Source: Defluviitaleaceae bacterium (GTDB lineage Bacteria > Bacillota > Clostridia > Lachnospirales > WRAX01). Taken from it: a stretch of DNA of 7,336 bases. Shown piece after piece: positions 1 through 4,271 of this stretch. The stretch lies in assembly GCA_009781815.1 (NCBI GenBank), contig WQVB01000059.1, forward strand, positions 1-7,336, written 5' to 3'. Under the pieces are notes generated by a model that was not told where the DNA came from, made no database searches, and saw nothing but the letters and a program-made list of their open reading frames with translations. The translations under genes and the position numbers were made by a program. The first letter of the stretch is position 1, and each line of letters opens with the position of its first letter.

Positions 1-869
1 GCATTTTAGACATTAAAGACGGCAAGCACGCCGTTATAGACCATTTTATTGATGATTTTGTTGCTAATGATATATTCCTCGATAATGAGGATAGAAAAAT
101 AGTTATTCTAACTGGACCAAACATGGCGGGCAAGTCTACATACCTGCGTCAAAACGCCTTAATGGCCATTATGGCACAAATGGGCTCTCTAGTGCCTGCT
201 GCCTATGCTAAAATACCTATATTCGACCAAATCTTCACAAGAGTTGGTGCGTCGGATGATATTGGCCAGGGGCAATCTACCTTTATGGTAGAGATGAGGG
301 AGCTTGCACATATTATGAAATATGCTACCAGCCAAAGCCTTGTTTTGCTTGATGAGGTAGGGCGTGGCACATCTACAACAGACGGCCTTGCAATCGCCAT
401 TGCTACCATTGAGCATATATCCGAAAAAATAGGTGCAAAGACGCTGTTTGCCACTCATTATCATGAGCTATCCTCCGCAGAGGGCAAGGTGAGTGGTGTT
501 GTAAACCTTAGCATGAGTGTTGAGAAAAACGGCAACGACATAAAGTTTCTGCGAAAGGTTAAAGATGGAGGCACAAAGGAGAGCCACGGCATCTTTGTAG
601 CCAAAATGGCAGGCCTGCCTGATTCTATTGTGAAAAGGTCAGAAAAAATCCACAGAAAGCTTGTGTTTAGCTATAATTTTGACGAAGAAGTGTTTGAAAA
701 AGAACGTGGAGTAGACCTTTCTAATGTACATGAAGAGATTAAACGCCTTAGGTTTTTCTTGGAGGAGTTTGCAAGTATGGACGAGGCTGGTTCTCACCAT
801 GCTTTAGTGACCAAAATAAAAGAGCTAAAGCTAACCGCACAAAAACTGCGTGAAAGTGAGGAGAAGTAG
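1..869 (+). CDS. mutS: DNA mismatch repair protein MutS, C-terminal part (5' end outside window)
   Basis: This is the ATPase end of MutS, the dimeric protein that recognises mismatches and recruits MutL. The reading frame is open from base 3, so the gene enters from the left. About 288 residues are visible, beginning with an ILDIKDGKHAVID segment typical of the start of the MutS ATPase domain. Walker A is TGPNMAGKST (bases 111-140). The STFMVEM stretch, the Walker B/D-loop DEVGRGTSTTDG and the FATHYHEL switch follow in the usual order. The dimerising helix-turn-helix region (GIFVAKMAGLPDSIVKRS) varies from the common SYGIHVAKLAG form. The tail is charged and probably helical, and I see no QLxLF-type beta-clamp motif in it. 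The motifs and the lack of an Smr domain fit MutS1 rather than MutS2. Its last codons contain the Shine-Dalgarno site of miaA, so the two genes are probably cotranscribed. Family assignment is secure. Confidence 0.97.
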   Translation, partial: ILDIKDGKHAVIDHFIDDFVANDIFLDNEDRKIVILTGPNMAGKSTYLRQNALMAIMAQMGSLVPAAYAKIPIFDQIFTRVGASDDIGQGQSTFMVEMRELAHIMKYATSQSLVLLDEVGRGTSTTDGLAIAIATIEHISEKIGAKTLFATHYHELSSAEGKVSGVVNLSMSVEKNGNDIKFLRKVKDGGTKESHGIFVAKMAGLPDSIVKRSEKIHRKLVFSYNFDEEVFEKERGVDLSNVHEEIKRLRFFLEEFASMDEAGSHHALVTKIKELKLTAQKLRESEEK

Positions 870-874
870 CCCTC

Positions 875-1816
875 ATGAAAAAGGTTATATTTATAGCTGG
901 CCCCACCGCCGTGGGTAAAAGTGCCGTGGCTGTGGAGCTTGCCAAAAAGCTAGATGGAGAGATCATCTCGGCAGATTCGGTGCAGGTTTATAAACATATG
1001 AGTATAGGCTCGGCAAAAATCACGCCTGAAGAGGCAGGTGGCGTGGCTCATCACTTAATAGACCACATCTACCCTGATGATGTCTACAATGTAGCCATTT
1101 TTAAAGATAAGGCGGCAGCTTTGATTGATGACATCACAAACAGGGGCAAAATGCCTATTATATGCGGTGGCACGGGCTTTTATATCAACGCTTTGCTTTA
1201 TGGTGCTGAATTTAAGGAAGACACAACATGCCCTGAAGAGCGTTTAAGGCTTGAAGAGCTAGCCCTTAGCAAAGGGTCAGAGCATTTGCACAGCCTTCTT
1301 TTGACGATGGATGAAGAAGCGGCAGTGCAAATAGGCAAAAACAACACAAAGCGACTGATTAGGGCTTTGGAGTTTTACAAAGCTACAGGTGGTCAAAAAA
1401 TCTCTTTGCATAATAGGCAACAAAAAGAGGTTAAAACCCCCGCATATGATGGGGCGGTTTATATTTTAAATAAAGATAGAGTCAACTTGTATGATAAAAT
1501 AAACCAGCGGGTAGATGAGATGGTCGCAAAGGGGCTTGTGGGCGAGGTTTCAGCCTTGCTTGCTATGGGCTACTCCCCTGCCCTTGTGTCTATGCAGGCT
1601 TTAGGCTATAAAGAAATTATAGCCCACCTAGAAGGCATCTGCACCCTTGATGAGGCTGTGGAGGCCATAAAACAAGGCACACGCCGCTTTGCTAAAAGGC
1701 AAGTAACATGGTTTAAGCATCAGCTGCCTGGTGCTGTGTGGGTTGATGTTGACGATTATGAGGATTTACACGCTGTGGCGGGTTTTGTATTGTCTAATCT
1801 TCATTTTTCACTATAA
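875..1816 (+). CDS. miaA: tRNA dimethylallyltransferase MiaA
   Basis: MiaA transfers the dimethylallyl group from DMAPP to N6 of adenine 37 in tRNAs reading UNN codons, a cytoplasmic tRNA modification that supports translational accuracy. The 313-residue length is normal for the family. Visible motifs are the P-loop GPTAVGKS (residues 9-16), DSVQVYK (34-40) with the catalytic-type aspartate, GGTGFYIN (98-105) with the conserved threonine, NTKRLIRALE, GYKEII, and the C-terminal RRFAKRQVTWFKHQ signature. The ATG at 875 is preceded by a GAGGAGAAG Shine-Dalgarno site (858-866) inside the end of mutS, and the genes are 5 nt apart, so translation is probably coupled. mutL, which often sits between mutS and miaA in Firmicutes, is missing here, and no hfq follows. 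Nothing in the sequence suggests damage to the gene. Confidence 0.98.
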   Translation: MKKVIFIAGPTAVGKSAVAVELAKKLDGEIISADSVQVYKHMSIGSAKITPEEAGGVAHHLIDHIYPDDVYNVAIFKDKAAALIDDITNRGKMPIICGGTGFYINALLYGAEFKEDTTCPEERLRLEELALSKGSEHLHSLLLTMDEEAAVQIGKNNTKRLIRALEFYKATGGQKISLHNRQQKEVKTPAYDGAVYILNKDRVNLYDKINQRVDEMVAKGLVGEVSALLAMGYSPALVSMQALGYKEIIAHLEGICTLDEAVEAIKQGTRRFAKRQVTWFKHQLPGAVWVDVDDYEDLHAVAGFVLSNLHFSL

Positions 1817-1830
1817 GACTAGCTTCACTT

Positions 1831-1930
1831 CTACCCTCGTAGGGAGTGGATTCATCCACTCCGCATAATCTAGCCGAAGGATCAGTAGGTGCTATTCCAA
1901 TTTATTCGGATTGGCAAATTGGAATGATGT
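1831..1930. repeat. Structured repeat, element A copy 1 (A1)
   Basis: Immediately after miaA lies a palindromic unit: a small CTAC...GTAG hairpin, then GGAGTGGAT (1843-1851), two bases, and its exact reverse complement ATCCACTCC (1854-1862), followed by CG. Farther on, ATTCCAATTT (1894-1903) is repeated inverted as AAATTGGAAT (1916-1925), and the unit ends in GGAATGATG. The same hairpin occurs twice, in inverted orientation, in copy A2 at 3768-3896 with paired base changes in the stem. The right end also matches A2 (AATTGG[A/G]ATGATG). The middle part is not alignable with A2, so A1 may be a rearranged or composite copy. No oligo-U tract follows the hairpins, so they are not a clear intrinsic terminator for miaA. 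Confidence 0.7.
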
Positions 1931-1978
1931 GCGTCTACAATAGGCCCGCAGTGAAATCAAAAAGCATTGCCCCCCTAC

Positions 1979-2107
1979 CGTCATCCCGTGCTTGACACGG
2001 GATCTATGTATGATAGTGTGCAACCCCAATTAGGACTGCCCTTCTCCAATTAGATCCTGAGTCAAGCTTCGCCTAAAATCGGGCTCAGCCAAGGGCTCAG
2101 GATGACG
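1979..2107 (+). repeat. Structured repeat, element B copy 1 (B1)
   Basis: The element starts CGTCAT and ends with its reverse complement ATGACG. Its left hairpin pairs ATCCCGTG (1983-1990) with CACGGGAT (1996-2003) around the loop CTTGA. Its right hairpin pairs ATCCTGAG (2054-2061) with CTCAGGAT (2096-2103), and the loop begins TCAAG, the complement of CTTGA. That right loop is enlarged to 34 nt and contains a second GGGCTCAG (2081-2088 and 2093-2100), which suggests a small internal insertion or duplication. Copy B2 at 4018-4095 has the same layout and orientation, including the ATCTATGT that follows the left hairpin. Similar GTCAT...GGATC repeats are known to me from many bacterial genomes as dispersed non-coding repeats. 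Mobility is an inference. Confidence 0.8.
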
Positions 2108-2143
2108 ACACTTGGGTTTGTCCGCACCTTATCGCCCACCGCC

Positions 2144-2172
2144 TTGACAAATCAAGGAATTTGTTATATTAT
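2144..2172 (+). promoter_or_regulatory. SigA-type promoter of the urocanase-domain/cyclodeaminase operon
   Basis: TTGACA (2144-2149) is followed after 17 bp by TATTAT (2167-2172), close to the housekeeping consensus, with an expected start of transcription near 2179. This gives a leader of about 25 nt to the GTG start at 2205. The -35 box lies inside an inverted repeat, CCTTGA (2142-2147) and TCAAGG (2152-2157) separated by CAAA, which could serve as an operator. It marks the operon as independently transcribed from mutS-miaA. Confidence 0.75.
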
Positions 2173-2188
2173 TATCATAGTTAAATAT

Positions 2189-2195
2189 GGAGGGA
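2189..2195 (+). promoter_or_regulatory. Ribosome binding site that decides the start of the urocanase-domain gene
   Basis: GGAGGGA lies 9 nt upstream of an in-frame GTG at 2205. It overlaps the in-frame ATG at 2187, which would have an untranslated leader of only about 8 nt and no binding site of its own. This favours the GTG as the real start and removes six residues (MEGVPP) from the longer reading. Confidence 0.65.
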
Positions 2196-2204
2196 GTGCC
2201 GCCT

Positions 2205-2810
2205 GTGCCTAGCTTGGATGAAACATATGCCAGCCTGCTTAAAGCTTGCCGTTTAAAGTTTGCCCTAGCTGATGATGAAGATTTGCAGGGGCGTCTTTTT
2301 GTGTCAAGCGGCCTTGGCAAAGAGGGGTATGCACAGCCAAAAGCTATGGAGATGGCTTGCGGAGTTAGCGTTATAGCCGAGGTCGACAAAAGCCGTGTGG
2401 AAGCTTGCTTAACAAAAGGCTGGGTTAGGCAGGTTTGCCATAACCCTAAGGAGGCTTTTGATGCGGCTATGGGGCATTTGCTCGCACTCACCCCCTACTC
2501 CATCGCTTATAATGGTAATATTGTGGAGCTTTTGCAATATGCCTGCATGGCAAATATACCCATAGATATTTTAAGCGACCAAACCAGCTGCCGTGATATT
2601 TTTAGCGGAGGATATGCACCTTTAGGGCTTTGTAAAGATGAGATGCAACGCCTAATGTCTCAAAAAAATAGCAAATATAGGTGGTTGGTGGGCGATACAC
2701 TTTTGCAGCACCACGAATGTATAAAAATTTTGACGGGTGGCAACGCCCATTTTCTAGATTTTGGTAACGGGCTTTTAGAGGTGATGGCCAGATTTGGCTT
2801 GAAAATATAA
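2205..2810 (+). CDS. Stand-alone urocanase NAD-binding-domain-like protein
   Basis: The 201-residue product (207 if the ATG at 2187 is used) matches only the central nucleotide-binding domain of urocanate hydratase (HutU), whose full length is about 555-675 residues. Recognisable segments in family order are LQGRLFVSSGLGKEGYAQPK (near residues 27-46), a VIAEVDKSRVE strand-helix, YSIAYNGNIVELL, DILSDQTSCRD (near 121-131) and FLDFGNGLLEVM (near 183-194). The urocanase core on both sides, including the C-terminal part with the catalytic cysteine, is absent and is not encoded nearby. Two motifs nearly invariant in urocanases are altered: G-GMGGAQP reads G-KEGYAQP, and DQTSAHDP reads DQTSCRDI. NAD binding and hydratase activity are therefore doubtful. 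The intact frame, good promoter, good ribosome binding site and tight linkage to a cyclodeaminase argue for a functional protein rather than decay, perhaps a urocanate or folate-pathway sensor or partner protein. That role is inference. Homology is confident, function unknown. Confidence 0.85.
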   Translation: MPSLDETYASLLKACRLKFALADDEDLQGRLFVSSGLGKEGYAQPKAMEMACGVSVIAEVDKSRVEACLTKGWVRQVCHNPKEAFDAAMGHLLALTPYSIAYNGNIVELLQYACMANIPIDILSDQTSCRDIFSGGYAPLGLCKDEMQRLMSQKNSKYRWLVGDTLLQHHECIKILTGGNAHFLDFGNGLLEVMARFGLKI

Positions 2811-2837
2811 CAAACTTATACAAGAGGAGATGGCGTT

Positions 2838-3470
2838 ATGCTTAGAGATTTAAGTGTGGTTGATTTTTTAGGGGAGCTTGCGGCAGAAAAATCTACACCT
2901 GGTGGCGGTGGAGTGGCGGCTCTTGCTGGTGCTTGTGGCGTGGCTTTGGTGGAGATGGTTGCAAATTTTTCGACAGGACGAAAGAAGTATGAAGAGCATC
3001 AAGATGTGATTGATGATATTTTAAGCAAGGGCGAGGAGTATCGCAAAGCCCTTTTAGAAGCCATTGATGGAGATGCAGCGGCCTATGGTGGTGTATCTGC
3101 CGCTTATAAAATGCCTAAAGAAACCGATGAGGAAAAGGCAGCGAGGAGCGAGGCAATACAAAAAGCCCTTAAAGCTGCCACCCTATCGCCCTTAGGTATT
3201 TTAGAAAGCTGCACAAAGGGGATGGAGCTTGTAGATATGGCTCTTGACCGCACCAATCCAAATATTATTGGAGACCTTGCAGTTGCCGCCATACAGCTTA
3301 AAAGTGGGGCAGAGAGCGCTTGGATAAACGTGCTTGTTAACTTGCCAAGCATAAAGGATGAGGGCTTCGTGGCAGAGGCAACAAAAAAAGGCCAAGAGGC
3401 CTTGGAGGTTGTGGGTAGCTTGCATGATAAAATTATCAAGGCTATTGTTGTCAAAATGGGAGGGGCTTGA
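2838..3470 (+). CDS. fchA: Formimino-tetrahydrofolate cyclodeaminase (FTCD_C family)
   Basis: Enzymes of this family convert 5-formimino-THF to 5,10-methenyl-THF and ammonia in the cytoplasm, in histidine breakdown or in glycine/purine fermentation. The 210-residue protein is the normal size for a free-standing cyclodeaminase. It shows TPGGGGVAALAGA (residues 20-32), MVANFSTGRKKY (40-51), the DGDAAAY segment (77-83) followed by a K-x-P and TDEEKAAR stretch, and the C-terminal NIIGDLAVAAIQ and VNLPSIKD segments, all typical of the family. AGAGGAGA (2823-2830) lies 7 nt before the ATG. The gene follows the urocanase-domain gene by 27 nt and overlaps the next gene by one base, so it is the middle gene of an operon. 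The pairing with a urocanase-like protein points to histidine/formimino metabolism. No formimidoyltransferase is fused or adjacent within the window. Confidence 0.93.
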   Translation: MLRDLSVVDFLGELAAEKSTPGGGGVAALAGACGVALVEMVANFSTGRKKYEEHQDVIDDILSKGEEYRKALLEAIDGDAAAYGGVSAAYKMPKETDEEKAARSEAIQKALKAATLSPLGILESCTKGMELVDMALDRTNPNIIGDLAVAAIQLKSGAESAWINVLVNLPSIKDEGFVAEATKKGQEALEVVGSLHDKIIKAIVVKMGGA

Positions 3471-3643
3471 TGAAGGCAAACTATAAACGTGGCGGCATAT
3501 TTGTGTTGATAGGCACAGTCGCCGCTTTGATTATCGCTAGGGTGATGGATGCTCCCATTATGGCTTTACTTAGTATAGCTGGCTTCGGGTTTACGACGGC
3601 TATGGTGTTGATTTTTGTTGGTAGTGTAAAAGGGGATAAGTAA
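3470..3643 (+). CDS. Small two-helix membrane protein of unknown function
   Basis: The ATG overlaps the TGA of the cyclodeaminase gene (TGATG), and GGGAGGGG (3458-3465) upstream is a good ribosome binding site, so translation is probably coupled. The 57-residue product begins with basic residues (MKANYKRGG). It then has a hydrophobic segment (about residues 10-24), a short polar turn RVMDAP (24-29), a second hydrophobic segment (about 30-52), and a charged end VKGDK. This predicts two transmembrane helices joined by a short loop. I do not recognise the family. Its place as the last gene of an operon with two soluble proteins suggests a membrane anchor or small transport partner, but this is a guess. 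Confidence 0.75.
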   Translation: MKANYKRGGIFVLIGTVAALIIARVMDAPIMALLSIAGFGFTTAMVLIFVGSVKGDK

Positions 3644-3650
3644 ACCCCTT
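3630..3650 (+). terminator. Weak hairpin at the end of the operon
   Basis: AAGGGG (3630-3635) and CCCCTT (3645-3650) form a 6-bp stem around a 9-nt loop that contains the stop codon of the small membrane protein. No run of T follows (GCGACTTTGT), so it is at best a weak or stabilising structure rather than a clear intrinsic terminator. Confidence 0.25.
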
Positions 3651-3767
3651 GCGACTTTGTCATACCACATCCCAATATTCATCTTTGACGAGCATGAATG
3701 ATATATTCTTATAAAAGGGAGTGCACAAGATATGCTGATTCCTCTCCTACATGTCATCCCGTGCTCA
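3651..3767. other. Intergenic stretch with no convincing gene
   Basis: This AT-rich stretch follows the operon. A TTGACG at 3685-3690 with TTATAA 18 bp later is a poor promoter candidate. A 19-codon frame from 3732 with an upstream GGGAG runs into repeat A2. I do not support either as real. Confidence 0.3.
3753..3765 (+). repeat. Fragment of element B directly abutting A2
   Basis: The 13 bases GTCATCCCGTGCT are identical to positions 1980-1992 of B1 and then break off within the loop, where the sequence continues into the left end of A2. It looks like a B left end cut by A2 or by a deletion, although a 13-base match alone is short. Confidence 0.45.
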
Positions 3768-3896
3768 CATCATTCCAATCTACCCCTGTAGGGAATGGAT
3801 TTATCCATTCCGTCTTACCTTACTAAAGTATAGAGAGGTACAGACCCAATAGCGGAATGGATAAATCCATTCCCTACAGAGAGAATTGGGATGATG
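3768..3896. repeat. Element A copy 2 (A2): large inverted repeat with palindromic arms
   Basis: The left arm (3768-3812) and right arm (3853-3896) are reverse complements over about 44 bases. They are perfect for the inner 27 bases that run from CTGTAGGG to CCATTCCG and diverge slightly toward the outer CATCATTCC/GGGATGATG ends. A 40-nt unpaired centre separates them. Each arm is itself a near-palindrome, GGAATGGAT and ATCCATTCC around two bases. The whole could extrude as a cruciform or fold in RNA as one long stem or two hairpins. The arms resemble A1 with a compensating base-pair change. There is no transposase in the window; a small non-autonomous element is possible. Confidence 0.85.
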
Positions 3897-3936
3897 ACGC
3901 CAGTGCGGCTTGATCACTTTGTTGGAAAAGCAAATC

Positions 3937-3966
3937 TTGACAAAACAGGACCTAATGCACTATAAT
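3937..3966 (+). promoter_or_regulatory. Near-consensus SigA promoter on the plus strand
   Basis: TTGACA (3937-3942) is followed after 18 bp by TATAAT (3961-3966). Both hexamers are perfect, and the expected start is near 3973. No coding region with a ribosome binding site follows. The transcript would run through repeat B2 and opposite the minus-strand RNA gene to the hairpin at 4200-4231. Confidence 0.7.
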
Positions 3967-4017
3967 GAATTTTAGGTTTATTGCTAATGAATGGGGCATT
4001 GCGGCCGCCTTTTATAG

Positions 4018-4095
4018 CGTCATTGCGGACTTGATCCGCAATCTATGTGGGTATGTGCATGCTTAAGTAGATCCTGAATCAAGTTCAGGATGACG
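4018..4095 (+). repeat. Structured repeat, element B copy 2 (B2)
   Basis: This compact 78-bp copy has the same order and orientation as B1, with CGTCAT and ATGACG ends. The left hairpin pairs ATTGCGGA (4022-4029) with TCCGCAAT (4035-4042) around CTTGA. The right hairpin pairs ATCCTGAA (4071-4078) with TTCAGGAT (4084-4091) around TCAAG. All stems are 8 bp and the two 5-nt loops are perfectly complementary to each other. The left stem differs in sequence from that of B1 while the loop is identical, so pairing rather than stem sequence is conserved. Confidence 0.85.
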
Positions 4096-4100
4096 AAAGG

Positions 4101-4148
4101 GTAATAAAAGAGAAACGTCGCTCCAATTCAGACAGCGGGCGACGTCTC
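4101..4148 (-). terminator. Intrinsic terminator on the minus strand
   Basis: Read on the minus strand, GAGACGTCGC (4148-4139) pairs with GCGACGTTTCTC (4121-4110) to give 10 base pairs with a two-base bulge and a 17-nt loop. The tail TTTTATTA (4109-4102) follows directly. It would end the candidate small RNA and could also end yunB mRNA reading through. Confidence 0.75.
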
Positions 4149-4234
4149 GACAAATAGTTCGTTAAGGTCGCAATGCTCAAATAGCAATCAACCTCAATTG
4201 AGGGGATGTTGACGCATCTCCTCTTTTGTTTGTT
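4103..4234 (-). ncRNA. Candidate structured small RNA (about 130 nt)
   Basis: A perfect promoter lies just upstream and an intrinsic terminator closes the unit. From 5' to 3' on the minus strand there is an A-rich unpaired leader. Stem 1 pairs GAGGAGATG (4223-4215) with CATCCCCTC (4208-4200) around a 6-nt loop. Stem 2 (4193-4166) pairs GGTTG/CGACC at its base and TGCT/AGCA at its tip around ATTTG. A linker and terminator stem 3 follow. The only frame after the GAGGAG site is seven codons with no spacer to the ATG, and that site is buried in stem 1, so coding is unlikely. A palindrome, CCTCAATTGAGG (4192-4203), overlaps the bases of stems 1 and 2 and offers an alternative fold. I do not recognise a named RNA family. 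Start and end are estimated from the signals. Confidence 0.6.
4200..4231 (+). terminator. Possible intrinsic terminator on the plus strand
   Basis: GAGGGGATG (4200-4208) pairs with CATCTCCTC (4215-4223), 9 bp including one G-U pair, around TTGACG, followed by TTTTGTTTG. On the plus strand this is a good terminator that would stop transcription before it runs antisense through yunB. The same sequence is stem 1 of the minus-strand RNA, so the terminator role may be incidental. The upstream CCTC (4192-4195) can pair with GAGG (4200-4203) and would compete with the hairpin. Confidence 0.55.
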
Positions 4235-4240
4235 AATTAC

Positions 4241-4269
4241 ATTATAATTCATACAAGGTCAATTGTCAA
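4241..4269 (-). promoter_or_regulatory. Perfect-consensus SigA promoter on the minus strand
   Basis: On the minus strand TTGACA (4269-4264) is followed by exactly 17 bp and TATAAT (4246-4241), with expected initiation near 4234. It starts two bases past the yunB stop codon and points away from yunB into the candidate small RNA. No protein gene lies downstream on this strand within reach, which supports an RNA gene. Confidence 0.8.
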
Positions 4270-4271
4270 CC

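Larger units (their letters stand above)
3973..4231 (+). ncRNA. Possible non-coding plus-strand transcript, antisense to the minus-strand RNA
   Basis: The limits are inferred from the promoter at 3937-3966 and a GC-rich hairpin with a T-rich tail at 4200-4231, giving about 260 nt. It contains the complete element B2 and the full complement of the candidate minus-strand RNA. Frames inside are very short (15-33 codons) and lack ribosome binding sites. Alternatively the promoter may be a remnant and the terminator hairpin may simply be the first stem of the opposite RNA. Confidence 0.35.

Noticed and set aside
1831..2107. CRISPR array in the miaA downstream region
   Set aside because: The repeats are imperfect palindromic elements of two kinds without regular unit length or spacers, and no cas genes are present.
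2129..2491. Minus-strand open frame of 120 codons opposite the urocanase-domain gene
   Set aside because: It is a shadow of the plus-strand gene, whose homology, promoter and ribosome binding site are convincing.
3732..3791. 19-codon frame MLIPLLHVIP... with an upstream GGGAG
   Set aside because: Most of it is translated repeat sequence from the B fragment and A2, so the frame probably has no meaning.
3768..3896. Insertion sequence with transposase
   Set aside because: The 129-bp inverted repeat has no coding capacity and no target duplication that I can see. Only a non-autonomous element is possible.
3965..4066. 33-codon frame containing SVIADLIRNL
   Set aside because: Its start overlaps the -10 box of the promoter, there is no ribosome binding site, and the core peptide is the usual conceptual translation of element B.
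4194..4217. Seven-codon minus-strand leader peptide MRQHPLN in the candidate small RNA
   Set aside because: The GAGGAG site is directly adjacent to the ATG with no spacer and is buried in a 9-bp stem.
4101..4271. T-box, tmRNA, RNase P or SRP RNA in the yunB downstream region
   Set aside because: None of the hallmark motifs of these families is visible in either strand. The candidate RNA therefore stays unnamed.
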